A stretch of 34,867 nt of DNA from assembly GCA_900547295.1 (NCBI GenBank), contig URGK01000019.1, forward strand, positions 1-34,867, in the 5' to 3' direction. The notes under the pieces are model-generated. The model searched no databases. It was not told where the DNA came from and worked only from the letters and a program-made list of their open reading frames with translations. The DNA comes from an uncultured Eubacteriales bacterium. Lineage in GTDB: Bacteria; Bacillota; Clostridia; Peptostreptococcales; Anaerovoracaceae. Numbering within the stretch: the stretch's first letter is position 1; every line of letters starts with the position of its first letter. Below are positions 8,522-16,956 of the stretch, piece by piece. The position numbers and the translations under genes are program-made.

Positions 8522-11023
8522 TTATGATTTTTTCTTTGCTGTTTTGACTTTTTTGGTTTTAATATTCTTTTTGTCTGACCACGAGCTGTAGATTTTACTG
8601 CCGTCATCTGTTTTCACATAGGACCTCATCTGAACATAGTATTTCGTATTGGATTTTAATCCTCTCAGCTTTTTCTTTGTAAGACTCTTTCTAACACTGC
8701 AAACCCCGCTGTTTTTCATATTTGATTTTATGGAATATCTTATCTGATATCCCGCAGCTTCTGCATCCCGTTTCCATGAAACGGCAGCAGTCTTTGCTGT
8801 GTCTGTAATAGATGAAATCTTAACAGTATCAGGTCTGACGGTAATGTTAAAGGTTTTTACTGTCTTTGCATAGTTATATATCGCAGGCGCAGTAACCTTT
8901 ATCTTTGCCCTGCCAGCTCCGTTAATCACTGCATGTCCATTGCAGTCTATGGAAACAACACTCTCATTGTCCGACTCATAGGATAATTCTCCGTACCGAC
9001 AGGAAGCATTGATATCAAATTCCTTATCGCTTAGCTTAAAGCTGCTGCTGTTTTCGATTTCGGCAGTTATTACCTGTTTGCCTTTTGTTATATACCTGTC
9101 CATATTTACAGATGGATTGCTCCCGGTAAACCTGTATATATTGCTGATTTTAATAAGTCCCGACTGTACAAATGAGCCTTTGTATCCCGCTGTATCTTTG
9201 ACATCAGGCTCAAGACAGGCGGCTATCACCTTGGCTCCCGCCTGATTCATAGGTATTACATAGGCTCCCTTCGAGAATGTTACGGCAGCGGCATCTTTGA
9301 GCACTGTTTTGGAGGCAGTACCGGAAAACTGCCTTGCGGTAAGCCTTGAACCGGGTGCTATCTCAAAATATGAAATGCCGTTTTGCTCAAGCTTTCTGAC
9401 AGCGCCTGCTGCTTTCGAGGCTGTCTTTGGAATTATATATGCCGTCGGAAGCGCGCGGCTTTTAAGCGCAGTATCATATTTATAATAGGTATCGGTTTTT
9501 GCAGCGTCCGCTATAGTTCCGTCTATATTAAAACTCGGTCTTGGCAGGGTGTATCCGTTTTTGTATGACATACCGTGCTTTAAGACAAATCTGTTGCTGC
9601 TGTCAAACTTCGCTCCTTTGGCTATGATGCTGCTTCTTGCAGAGGAAACCATATCCTTTATACTGTCTGCATTTTCATATACTCTGTCAAGCAGAGCTTT
9701 CACCGCCGTATGCTGCGAAAAAACTCTGCGCTCAAAGTGGTCTTTGCCTATGGCTATTCCTGTACTCTCCACAAGCACAGAACAGCTTCCGTACAGCCCG
9801 TAATAGACTCTGGAAATAGTATTGTTGACGCTTGCGCCGTAGTCGTATGCCCTAAGCCCCGCTCTGCTACACTGCTCAATGGCATAATCAGTCATGTCCT
9901 GCGCCTCGCTGTTTATACGGCTGTCTGTATTAAGATTGCAGGCTGCGGATATTTTTATGTCGTCAAGAAATTCTATGACACCCTCATTGGAAATGTTCAT
10001 TCCTCTGGAACACTCATGTCCGTCTATTACGACCTCAGGCATAATAATATTATACAGGTTATGCACATCTATAATCTCGCTGCTTTCCAGATACAGACTG
10101 TCTCTGTTTAAATTTCTGCCGCCTGCTGCGCTTCTTCTGAACTGTTCTGACGCATCCGGGTTCATACATGGAATTATATACATGTTAAGCTCTGATGCCA
10201 GTTTATGTCCGTAGCTTCCCGTAAGAGAGGATATGACAGCCAGAGCGCCCTCTCCCGCTGCAGGTTCGTTGCCATGCATCTGTGCCTGATAAAAAACCGT
10301 CGTCTTACCGTTTAAAGCCATTTTCCTTGCAGCTTCCCGTATATCTGAAATTCCCGAGAGATTTGAAGTCGTAAAAAATACTACGGGAATTTTGTGTGTT
10401 TCATCAAGATAATATACATACATATATGAAGATGATGCAGCCATCCTGCTTACATAGGAATTTCTCTCAGAGGCTGTTGTAACCTGCTGGCCTCTCTTTC
10501 CCGAATAAAAGGCAGGTGTATAAACCTGTGAATAGCCTTTCAGTCCGGATAAGGAAAACAGACTGTTTTCGATTTCATCATTCCACGAATATATGCTCAG
10601 ATAAGGCTCATAACCCTGACCTGTAATTCTCTTGGGCTTAATCGCAATCACCTTGCTGCCTGCAGCTATATCCTCATCGGTTATGATGAATATTTTTCTC
10701 AGCTTGTAATATCCCTCACTTTCGATACAGTAGCTGTAAATTCCCTTTGCGAGTGCATATTCTCCTGTTTCATCAGGTATAAGCTCCTTGCCAGAACCGT
10801 CATATTCAGTATTCAGTGTTACTGATATGCTTTCACTTCCTGAAAGTGTTACTCTGCACAGCTTCTCCTCCGGCTCCCTCGGCGGTCCCTCTGTACTCTC
10901 TCCCGGTGAAATGAATTCTTCTCTCTGGTCAAAATCCCCATAGTCTCCTTCCGCAAAAACATATGAGGGTACTAAAGTCAAAACCATAATAACTGATATA
11001 AACAGTGATAATCCCCTTTTCAA
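8522..11023 (-). CDS. Secreted M14-family zinc carboxypeptidase with Ig-like and fibronectin III domains
   Basis: An 833-residue exported protein. A signal peptide covers about residues 1-24 (MKRGLSLF to YVFA). The M14 domain (about 170-450) has the zinc motif HGNE (His250, Glu253), NLNRD, DGHE (His336 as likely third zinc ligand) and LVESTG (Glu419 as likely catalytic Glu). After a linker come a bacterial Ig-like segment (about 650-735) and a fibronectin III-like domain (about 738-825), ending in a lysine-rich tail. There is no LPXTG or membrane anchor. The start is a TTG at 11023, preceded by AAGGAG 6 nt upstream; no closer ATG fits. A role in trimming peptides or cell-wall peptides outside the cell is likely but the substrate is unknown. 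Confidence 0.85.
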   Translation of the reverse strand: MKRGLSLFISVIMVLTLVPSYVFAEGDYGDFDQREEFISPGESTEGPPREPEEKLCRVTLSGSESISVTLNTEYDGSGKELIPDETGEYALAKGIYSYCIESEGYYKLRKIFIITDEDIAAGSKVIAIKPKRITGQGYEPYLSIYSWNDEIENSLFSLSGLKGYSQVYTPAFYSGKRGQQVTTASERNSYVSRMAASSSYMYVYYLDETHKIPVVFFTTSNLSGISDIREAARKMALNGKTTVFYQAQMHGNEPAAGEGALAVISSLTGSYGHKLASELNMYIIPCMNPDASEQFRRSAAGGRNLNRDSLYLESSEIIDVHNLYNIIMPEVVIDGHECSRGMNISNEGVIEFLDDIKISAACNLNTDSRINSEAQDMTDYAIEQCSRAGLRAYDYGASVNNTISRVYYGLYGSCSVLVESTGIAIGKDHFERRVFSQHTAVKALLDRVYENADSIKDMVSSARSSIIAKGAKFDSSNRFVLKHGMSYKNGYTLPRPSFNIDGTIADAAKTDTYYKYDTALKSRALPTAYIIPKTASKAAGAVRKLEQNGISYFEIAPGSRLTARQFSGTASKTVLKDAAAVTFSKGAYVIPMNQAGAKVIAACLEPDVKDTAGYKGSFVQSGLIKISNIYRFTGSNPSVNMDRYITKGKQVITAEIENSSSFKLSDKEFDINASCRYGELSYESDNESVVSIDCNGHAVINGAGRAKIKVTAPAIYNYAKTVKTFNITVRPDTVKISSITDTAKTAAVSWKRDAEAAGYQIRYSIKSNMKNSGVCSVRKSLTKKKLRGLKSNTKYYVQMRSYVKTDDGSKIYSSWSDKKNIKTKKVKTAKKKS

Positions 11024-11069
11024 ACTAATCTCCTTTCGCTGCTCCCATAAATTTCATCAATAATTTATT

Positions 11070-11321
11070 TCATATGTCATATTTCTTATCAATTAGATTT
11101 GACAAGGCCGCCGATACAATCATAACTATAACAGCTATCACAAATATATCGCCCTTTAATCCATACAAAAAAAGCAGACTCCGGGACATAATCAATTTAT
11201 ATGCCAGTGATATTATTCCCAAAGCAGCGCAAAGCACTGCAATAATCTCTGCAATTACAAATATTACATATATACATCTGTTTAATATGGCTATAATTCT
11301 GCCGGATTTTTTTTTACACAT
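11070..11321 (-). CDS. Small two-helix membrane protein, hypothetical
   Basis: An 83-residue frame with two clear hydrophobic segments (about 10-45 and 56-75), a basic N-terminus (MCKKKSGR) and a charged C-terminus (DKKYDI), ending in TGA. I do not recognise it. No ribosome site is visible ahead of the ATG, whose upstream sequence is almost pure A/T, which lowers confidence. It lies 47 nt ahead of the M14 peptidase gene on the same strand. The alternating hydrophobic design argues that it is coding rather than chance. Confidence 0.4.
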   Translation of the reverse strand: MCKKKSGRIIAILNRCIYVIFVIAEIIAVLCAALGIISLAYKLIMSRSLLFLYGLKGDIFVIAVIVMIVSAALSNLIDKKYDI

Positions 11322-11409
11322 TTTAAAATTAAAATTTTTAAATAACGGGTTTAAACATACATTGTTATTTTATCAATTTATTATCCAAAAAACAATAATG
11401 TCACTGCAT

Positions 11410-11442
11410 AAAAAAGACAATCCACCTTGTCCGGCAGATTGT
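11410..11442 (-). terminator. Second rho-independent terminator, possible small-RNA end
   Basis: Minus-strand stem ACAATC-TGCC / GGTG-GATTGT (11442-11417, with G-U pairs), loop GGACAA, followed by C and six T (11415-11410). The PG-binding gene already has a terminator 120 nt upstream, so this one may end a short separate transcript or act as a back-up. Confidence 0.65.
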
Positions 11443-11564
11443 TTTAATAATACCTTTATTCAGTTGCTTTAATATATAACAGCGCCCCTCTTGACAAAAA
11501 ACAAGATTTTAAACCGGCAAAAGTTTTTCTCTGTCTTTCGATACATTATATATATCACTCGCAC

Positions 11565-11593
11565 CAAAAAAGAGATACTTAGACAGCACCTCT
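11565..11593 (-). terminator. Terminator of the SleC-like operon
   Basis: Minus-strand stem AGAGGTGC / GTATCTCT (11593-11586 with 11578-11571, two G-U pairs) followed by a run of T down to 11565. It begins 9 nt after the stop of the PG-binding gene. Confidence 0.75.
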
Positions 11594-11602
11594 TTTCTGT
11601 AT

Positions 11603-12127
11603 TTACCTGCTTATTCCTATATGTATTTCATACAGCCCCGCAAGCTTATTCCAGAACCTCTTGTCGATTATTCCGTCCTCTTCCATTCTGAAAATCTGCT
11701 GCAGTTTTTTAACCATTGCGGTTGTCTGACTGTCATTCTCACCTGTAATCTCAAGTGTTCCCAGATTGCCAAACCACTTTGACAGAAGCAGCATCACAGA
11801 CTGCATCGGATAAAGGTAATCATTGCTTTCACCGGGCAGTATTTTCATATGCGGGTGAAAAAACACTCTTACCTGATTGGGCAGCATATTACGCTCAACA
11901 ATCTCGGTATATACTGCAAGTATTTTATCCCACGTATCACTATCTATCGTTCCTGTCTGTGGCATTGAATATTTCTTCTGAAACGCCGCAACGCTTCTTC
12001 TGGTCTGCTGACCGAATATGCCGTCAGGCACCACCAGCGGTATTTCCTTGTATTCATAGGCTATTCTTCTGAGATAGCACTGGGCATTCCTTATAGGCTG
12101 CCCCACAAATAAGCTGTCAGGCATCAT
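11603..12127 (-). CDS. Peptidoglycan-binding domain protein, two repeats
   Basis: A 174-residue protein made of two PG_binding_1 repeats (about 6-75 and 90-170). Marks are DGIFGQQTRRSVAAFQKKY with TGTIDSDTWDKI in the first, and QTTAMVKKLQQIFRMEEDGI with DKRFWNKL in the second. It has no signal peptide and no catalytic domain. Its ATG overlaps the TGA of the SleC-like gene (ATGA-type coupling), so the two are translated together. It looks like a continuation of the repeat array of the upstream protein placed on a separate chain. Likely role: binding spore cortex peptidoglycan, in the forespore or spore coat layer. Confidence 0.8.
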   Translation of the reverse strand: MMPDSLFVGQPIRNAQCYLRRIAYEYKEIPLVVPDGIFGQQTRRSVAAFQKKYSMPQTGTIDSDTWDKILAVYTEIVERNMLPNQVRVFFHPHMKILPGESNDYLYPMQSVMLLLSKWFGNLGTLEITGENDSQTTAMVKKLQQIFRMEEDGIIDKRFWNKLAGLYEIHIGISR

Positions 12128-13611
12128 CAGCTTCTCACCTCCGCATCTGTATCTCCAAAGCTAAGTGTTTTGCCCGGGAACTGGACCGGTCTTGAGGTTC
12201 CCGCAGATACAACATTTTTGTATGTATTTATTATTGAGTTCCAGTCCGCCTGCGCCACCTTACCCGTCACCTCCAGCTCAAACAGCCGCTGGTATTCCTT
12301 AACTGCATTCTCTGTCTGACCTCCGAAATATCCTGTGATATTAAGAGGTGTAATTTGCAGATACTGCATTGATATTGCAGTCAGGTATTCCTGAAGCTCC
12401 GTAACCTCATCGCCCGCAGAACCCAGCTCAAGCACTGTGCCTCCAAAAGGCATTACATCTATTGCAAATATCTCGTTCTTTATAAATACGGCATCTGCTA
12501 TGCCTCTGAATGCGTTATACATCATATTCCAGGTTTCTGCGTCCACCTCTCCCGTTTCGGGCAGCCTGAATGTTTTCTGAAATTCCTTTACAGCATTTAC
12601 GGTTTCACTACCGTAATGTCCTGTTACAGCTATTACGGGTACGGTGTCATAGAAAGTGCCTATCACAGACAGGAAATACTGCACAATTTCCACGTCCTGC
12701 CCTTTGCTGCCTTCGTCTATGTTTCCTGTTTCAGGCAGCGCGCCGTCTTCTGCGAAAGCGCTTACTCCCGTCTGCTCCGGATACTCCAGAGAATAGAGGA
12801 AAAATCGTATTCCCTCTGCATTAAGCTCTGAGAGCCTCGCTACTCCCACATATATATTAACCAGCTTATACCATGTCGCCTTGCCTACAATTCCGTCTAC
12901 CTGTAAATTGAAAATCCCCTGGAACGTCTTTACCGCCGATTCGGTGGTTTCATCAAACACACCGTTTACCGGATTTATTTTGCCTATGAGAGGATAGTTC
13001 TGAGATATTCTGTTAAGCTCTGTCTGTATGGTTTTGACGCTGCCGCCTGCACCGCCAAGCCTCAGCGGGCTTCCCGGATATGACTCGTTTGCATTCTGTA
13101 TGGGCGCGCTGTCATCAAGTACAATATCACTGCCGTAATAGTACTGCAGGATATCAAAAGGACCGTAGCCCTGCTCTGCCAGCCCCTGACTTCCCCACTG
13201 GGAAAGACCCTCGCAGGTTGTGGTGGTGCCGTTGCAGTATTTTGCAGCCAGAGGCTCAAGGTTTTCCTCCCGTCTGATATATATATTGAAAATCTCACTC
13301 ACTATCCTGTCTATATTATCAAATATGTTTCTGCCGTTTACAAAGCTCTGGTCTATTGCCGTCGAATTGGTTATATCAAAGTTATAGCCTCTGCTCCTGT
13401 AATATTCAAGATACACGCGGTTTAACGCATATGAAATCTGCGCATATATATTGGCTCTGACGGCCGATTCGTTCCACGAGGGATATATTTCAGATGATGC
13501 AACGTTTTTGATGTAGTCTGCAAAAGGCACTGTCACATTCTCCGCATTTGACGCGGGAGCTCCGAGATGCACAGTTATTTTTTCGGGTATGTAGGGTGTT
13601 CTTACTGCCAA
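12127..13611 (-). CDS. SleC-like spore cortex-lytic protein: SpoIID-type domain plus three PG-binding repeats
   Basis: A 494-residue protein. The N-terminal 170 residues match the SpoIID-like lytic transglycosylase part of clostridial SleC: ITVHLGAPAS, FADYIKNVASSEIYPSW (Glu41 in the position of the SpoIID catalytic Glu), RANIYAQISYALNRVYLEYY, GYNFDITNST and GLSQWGSQGLAEQGYGPFDI. Three PG_binding_1 repeats follow (about 180-255, 298-373 and 397-470). The chain then starts a fourth repeat (TLSFGDTDAEVRS) and stops after 13 residues, where the next gene begins. Expected role: cleavage of cortex peptidoglycan on germination. SleC normally also carries an N-terminal pro-domain; here a similar domain is the separate gene upstream. 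Confidence 0.8.
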   Translation of the reverse strand: MAVRTPYIPEKITVHLGAPASNAENVTVPFADYIKNVASSEIYPSWNESAVRANIYAQISYALNRVYLEYYRSRGYNFDITNSTAIDQSFVNGRNIFDNIDRIVSEIFNIYIRREENLEPLAAKYCNGTTTTCEGLSQWGSQGLAEQGYGPFDILQYYYGSDIVLDDSAPIQNANESYPGSPLRLGGAGGSVKTIQTELNRISQNYPLIGKINPVNGVFDETTESAVKTFQGIFNLQVDGIVGKATWYKLVNIYVGVARLSELNAEGIRFFLYSLEYPEQTGVSAFAEDGALPETGNIDEGSKGQDVEIVQYFLSVIGTFYDTVPVIAVTGHYGSETVNAVKEFQKTFRLPETGEVDAETWNMMYNAFRGIADAVFIKNEIFAIDVMPFGGTVLELGSAGDEVTELQEYLTAISMQYLQITPLNITGYFGGQTENAVKEYQRLFELEVTGKVAQADWNSIINTYKNVVSAGTSRPVQFPGKTLSFGDTDAEVRS

Positions 13612-13624
13612 AATCTCACCTCCC

Positions 13625-14017
13625 CTATAAATCCTGCGGCGTCACATCATAGGTTATGACGCGGTACTGTTCTTCAAATCCTGCGTGCTCTGCCACAGGT
13701 ATCATCTCAACCTGCTGCAGACTTTCTCTGTCAGGAAACACCTGAACATTTTTAATAAGTACGGTATGGTAAAGGGGCATATCCACCTGTACGTTTATAA
13801 CTGCAAAGGGCTTTGGGTTTCCCGGTGTTTCGGATAATGATATATCGGGCGTGTCAAAGCCTATGGGAGCGGTTCTTCCGTTCATATCGGTTTCCTGAAA
13901 GGATATGAGCTGCGGAACCTGCATGTTTGCCTCTGTAATGGTTACAGAGGCGCCTTCTATTGGTATAGTCATATTTGCAGCAGAAATCTGCGCTACAAAA
14001 GTTCCTCTTCCTGCCAT
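13625..14017 (-). CDS. SleC pro-domain-like (beta-sandwich) protein
   Basis: A 130-residue protein from ATG 14017 (MAGRGTFVAQ), preceded by GGAGG 9 nt upstream; a longer frame from 14080 runs through the inverted repeat and has no ribosome site. The sequence alternates beta strands (IPIEGASVTITEA, GRTAPIGFDTPDISLS, FAVINVQVDMPLYHT, IKNVQVFPDRESLQQVEMIP). It resembles the carboxypeptidase-regulatory-like N-terminal pro-region of SleC, where the segment around QVFPD and QxxxMxP is typical. It is 13 nt upstream of the SpoIID-like gene. It may act as a separate chaperone or inhibitor for the lytic chain. The homology is by pattern and not certain. Confidence 0.65.
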   Translation of the reverse strand: MAGRGTFVAQISAANMTIPIEGASVTITEANMQVPQLISFQETDMNGRTAPIGFDTPDISLSETPGNPKPFAVINVQVDMPLYHTVLIKNVQVFPDRESLQQVEMIPVAEHAGFEEQYRVITYDVTPQDL

Positions 14018-14034
14018 ATAAAAAACCTCCGAAA

Positions 14035-14056
14035 ATAATATATTTAAATATATTAT
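14035..14056. repeat. 22-bp perfect palindrome between fabF and the SleC-like operon
   Basis: An uninterrupted 22-bp palindrome of A and T only (11-nt arm ATAATATATTT), flanked by CGAAA and TTTCG that extend the pairing across one bulged base (14031-14062). It lies 30 nt past the last fabF stop and ahead of the GGAGG of the next gene. There is no T-tract after it, so it is not a classical terminator. It could be an operator, an RNA hairpin that blocks read-through, or part of a sporulation promoter. Confidence 0.5.
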
Positions 14057-14085
14057 CTTTCGAAGGTCAGTATTCGTCATATATT

Positions 14086-15285
14086 CTATTTGTATTTTCC
14101 GACTATTATGCTGGAATTCTGTCCGCCAAAGCCGAAAGCGTTTGACATTGCATATTCGATATCCGCTTTAACCGGAGTTTCACATGCAAAGCATATGTCC
14201 TCTGACATAGGGTCTTTGAGGTTAAGAGTCGGAGGTATAATTCCTGTTTCAATGGCTTTAACACAGGTTATAACCTCTGTAATGCCGCCTGCTCCCATCA
14301 TATGTCCTGTAGCGCCCTTGGTTGAGCCTACGATTACATCCCTGCCGAACATTTCTTTTACCGACAGCACCTCTGCTTCATCGCCTTTGATTGTTGCCGT
14401 GCCGTGGGCGTTGATATATCCGATATCGGAAGCTGTAATGCCTGCTGTTTCGATAGCCTGCCTCATACATCTCATCTCGCCCTCGCCGTCAGGTCTTGGC
14501 GATACCTCATGGTATGCGTCATTGTTGTTGCCCCAGCCTGCAAGAACTGCAAGTATATCAGCGCCTCTTGCAAGCGCGTGAGCTTCTGTTTCTATTACAA
14601 CAGCTCCGCCGCCCTCGCCTATTACAAAGCCGTCTCTGGATTTGTCAAAGGGTCTGCTGCCTGTTGTCGAAAGCGCCTGCGCCGAGATAAGACTCTGTGC
14701 CAGCACCTCGTCTACCGCGCATTCACCGCCTACAGCTATTATTGCATCGGCCTGCCCCGTTATAAGCATCATTGCCGCAAGGGCTATAGCATCTCCGCCT
14801 GACGCGCAGGCAGTATTGACAGTCATTGACGGTCCCTTGATATCATTGGCCATAGCTATATGACAGCCGCATATGTTACCAAGAGCCTTTGCAAGAAATC
14901 TCGGCGTCACCTTTTTGATTGATGAGGTTTCATATTTCTTCTGCGTTGATGTTATGGTGCAGAAGCCATCAAGAGCAGTTCCTACGGTTATGCCTGTTCT
15001 GAACGGGTCGATTTCGATTCCGCTGGATTTAATGGCTTCATCTGCTGCAGCAAATGCCATCTGCATAAATCGGTCCATCTCTCCTGCTTTTTTGCGCGGC
15101 ATAAAATCCGACGGATTAAACTCTCTTGCCTGAGCCGCAATTTTTACTGCCATATGCTCTGTGTTTATTCCCTCGATTTCACCTATACCGCTTTTACCGT
15201 CTATCAGGTTGTTCCAGTATTCCGATACGCCAATCCCTATAGGCGTTACCGCTCCCATACCTGTTATTACAAGTCTGTCTTTCAT
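14086..15285 (-). CDS. Beta-ketoacyl-ACP synthase II, divergent second copy
   Basis: A 399-residue condensing enzyme with the Cys-His-His triad in place: Cys160 in NTACASGGDAI, His294 in NAHGTATIKGDEAE, and Lys323/His328 in STKGATGHMMGAGG. It would extend acyl-ACP with malonyl-ACP in the cytoplasm. It differs from the other copy in this operon around residues 101-125 (TVGTALDGFCTITSTQKKYE instead of the usual GSGIGG region), near where the acyl pocket and gate lie in FabF. This suggests a different chain-length or substrate preference. It is the last gene of the fatty-acid operon, 2 nt after fabZ. Confidence 0.9.
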   Translation of the reverse strand: MKDRLVITGMGAVTPIGIGVSEYWNNLIDGKSGIGEIEGINTEHMAVKIAAQAREFNPSDFMPRKKAGEMDRFMQMAFAAADEAIKSSGIEIDPFRTGITVGTALDGFCTITSTQKKYETSSIKKVTPRFLAKALGNICGCHIAMANDIKGPSMTVNTACASGGDAIALAAMMLITGQADAIIAVGGECAVDEVLAQSLISAQALSTTGSRPFDKSRDGFVIGEGGGAVVIETEAHALARGADILAVLAGWGNNNDAYHEVSPRPDGEGEMRCMRQAIETAGITASDIGYINAHGTATIKGDEAEVLSVKEMFGRDVIVGSTKGATGHMMGAGGITEVITCVKAIETGIIPPTLNLKDPMSEDICFACETPVKADIEYAMSNAFGFGGQNSSIIVGKYK

Positions 15286-15287
15286 CG

Positions 15288-15710
15288 CTATTTTTCCTCT
15301 TTGATAAGTGCAAATGAGAACTCTGCCTTAACTGCAAGCTTGCCGTTTACAAAGCCCTTGCCCTTTGCGAAATAGAAAGGAGGTTTTTTATTTGTGATTT
15401 CACATTCTGATTCAAATGTATCTCCCGGAAGTACAGGTGTCTTAAATCTTACTTCTTTAAGTCCTGTGAAGAACGGAGTCATTCCCTCTTCCATTGCATC
15501 TGAAAGCAGCACGCAGCATGACTGCGCCAGCATTTCACAGAGTATAACGCCGGGAACTACAGGTTTTCCCGGGAAATGTCCCTGAAGAAACCATTCATCG
15601 CCTCTTACGTGATATTTACCGTGTGATTTCTCGTCTTCAACATATCCCTCTTCTACAAGAAGCATATTATCTCTGTGAGGAAGTATCTGCATTAATTCTT
15701 CTTTGTTCAT
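15288..15710 (-). CDS. fabZ: 3-hydroxyacyl-ACP dehydratase FabZ
   Basis: A 140-residue hot-dog-fold dehydratase that removes water from 3-hydroxyacyl-ACP to give trans-2-enoyl-ACP. The N-terminal ILPHRDNMLLVE and the catalytic GHFPGKPVVPGVILCEMLAQ, with His45 and Glu59, are diagnostic. It lies between two fabF genes with 2- to 3-nt spacings. No FabA-type or FabM isomerase is seen in this cluster, so how unsaturated acids are made is not answered here. Confidence 0.95.
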   Translation of the reverse strand: MNKEELMQILPHRDNMLLVEEGYVEDEKSHGKYHVRGDEWFLQGHFPGKPVVPGVILCEMLAQSCCVLLSDAMEEGMTPFFTGLKEVRFKTPVLPGDTFESECEITNKKPPFYFAKGKGFVNGKLAVKAEFSFALIKEEK

Positions 15711-15713
15711 CGA

Positions 15714-16946
15714 TTATTCTCCCTTCTTAAAGGCTATGCATGCGTTATGTCCGCCAAATCCCAGTGAGGTTGACAGAGCAAGCTCAATGTCTGCCTCCTG
15801 CGCCTTTAATGGTGTATAGTTAAGATCACATTCAGGATCCGGTTCTTCAAGTCCGATAGTCGGCGGGATTATTCCCTCCTGAAGCGCTTTTACGCAGACT
15901 ACAGCCTCTGCCGCGCCTGCCGCGCCAAGCATATGGCCTGTCATTGACTTGGTTGAGCTTATCTTTATCTTTGCGGCATCATCACCGAATACTTTTTTGA
16001 TGGCTTTAGTCTCTGCTTTGTCATTCAGAGGAGTTCCTGTGCCGTGCGCATTGATGTATATTTTTTCGGGAGCGCACTCGCCGCTTTCGGCATATGCGTC
16101 TCTGATTGCCGCAGTACCGCCTACAGCTTCCGGATCCGGAGCCGTCATATGATATGCGTCACAGGTTGAGCCGTATCCGCAAAGCTCTGCATATATTCTG
16201 GCGCCTCTTGCCTTGGCGTGCTCATAGCTTTCTAGTACAAGCGCGCCTGCGCCCTCTCCCATTACAAAACCTGCTCTTCTCGCATCAAACGGCAGCGATG
16301 CGTGATTTATATCATCAGTCACATTCAGAGCCTGCATATTGATAAAGCCTGCAAGGCTGGATCTTGTGATTGTAGCCTCAGTACCGCCTGTAATCATAAC
16401 ATCTGTGTATCCGTGACGGATTGCTCTCAATGCTTCTCCTATGGCATTAGTGCCCGATGCGCACGCGCTTACAGACGGAAGCGCAGGTCCTCTGCAGCCG
16501 TACCTGATTGCTATGGTTCCTGCGGCCATATTAGGTATCATCATAGGTATGAAATACGGTGATACATATCTCGGACCTTTGGTAAGCAGCTTTTCAAAAA
16601 CATCTTCAAATGTACCTATGCCACCTATACCCGATCCGAAATACACTCCGGCTCTTTCGGGATCAAAGCTGCCCTCAATACCTGAATCTGTAACAGCCTG
16701 AACTGCTGCGCCTACAGCATACTGCACGTTAAGGTCACTTCTTCTTGATTCCGGCTTTGACATATAGTCAAGCACATCGAAGCCCTTGACCTCTGCACCT
16801 ATATGCACTGCATATTCTGATGTATCGAACTTGGTAATCTGTCCTATGCCGTTCTTACCTGCCTTGAGGTTGCTCCAGAAAGTATCAACGTCACTTCCCA
16901 GAGGGCTTACTATTCCAAGTCCTGTAACTACTACTCTTCTATTCAT
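15714..16946 (-). CDS. fabF: Beta-ketoacyl-ACP synthase II (canonical copy)
   Basis: A 410-residue KAS II that condenses malonyl-ACP with growing acyl-ACP. The triad is Cys162 (VSACASGTNAIGEA), His301 (NAHGTGTPLNDKAE) and His338 with Lys333 (STKSMTGHMLGAAG). The GSGIGGIGTFED segment (about 104-115) is typical of FabF. It begins 10 nt after fabG and precedes fabZ. It is the better candidate for the housekeeping elongation enzyme of the two paralogues. No fabH is in the window, so initiation must be encoded elsewhere or be done by one of these synthases. Confidence 0.95.
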   Translation of the reverse strand: MNRRVVVTGLGIVSPLGSDVDTFWSNLKAGKNGIGQITKFDTSEYAVHIGAEVKGFDVLDYMSKPESRRSDLNVQYAVGAAVQAVTDSGIEGSFDPERAGVYFGSGIGGIGTFEDVFEKLLTKGPRYVSPYFIPMMIPNMAAGTIAIRYGCRGPALPSVSACASGTNAIGEALRAIRHGYTDVMITGGTEATITRSSLAGFINMQALNVTDDINHASLPFDARRAGFVMGEGAGALVLESYEHAKARGARIYAELCGYGSTCDAYHMTAPDPEAVGGTAAIRDAYAESGECAPEKIYINAHGTGTPLNDKAETKAIKKVFGDDAAKIKISSTKSMTGHMLGAAGAAEAVVCVKALQEGIIPPTIGLEEPDPECDLNYTPLKAQEADIELALSTSLGFGGHNACIAFKKGE

Positions 16947-16956
16947 TGCTCTACTC

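Larger units (their letters stand above)
11322..11602. other. Intergenic region with two minus-strand terminators
   Basis: This AT-rich region holds two terminator-like hairpins facing the same way, at 11565-11593 and 11410-11442. Between them is a possible weak promoter on the minus strand: -35 TTGTCA 11497-11492, with either TATTAA (17-bp spacer) or TATATT (15-bp spacer) as the -10. No ribosome site or convincing frame lies between the hairpins. Confidence 0.4.

Noticed and set aside
11491..11519. Plus-strand TTGACA at 11491 as a promoter
   Set aside because: No -10 lies at 16-18 bp and there is no plus-strand gene downstream.
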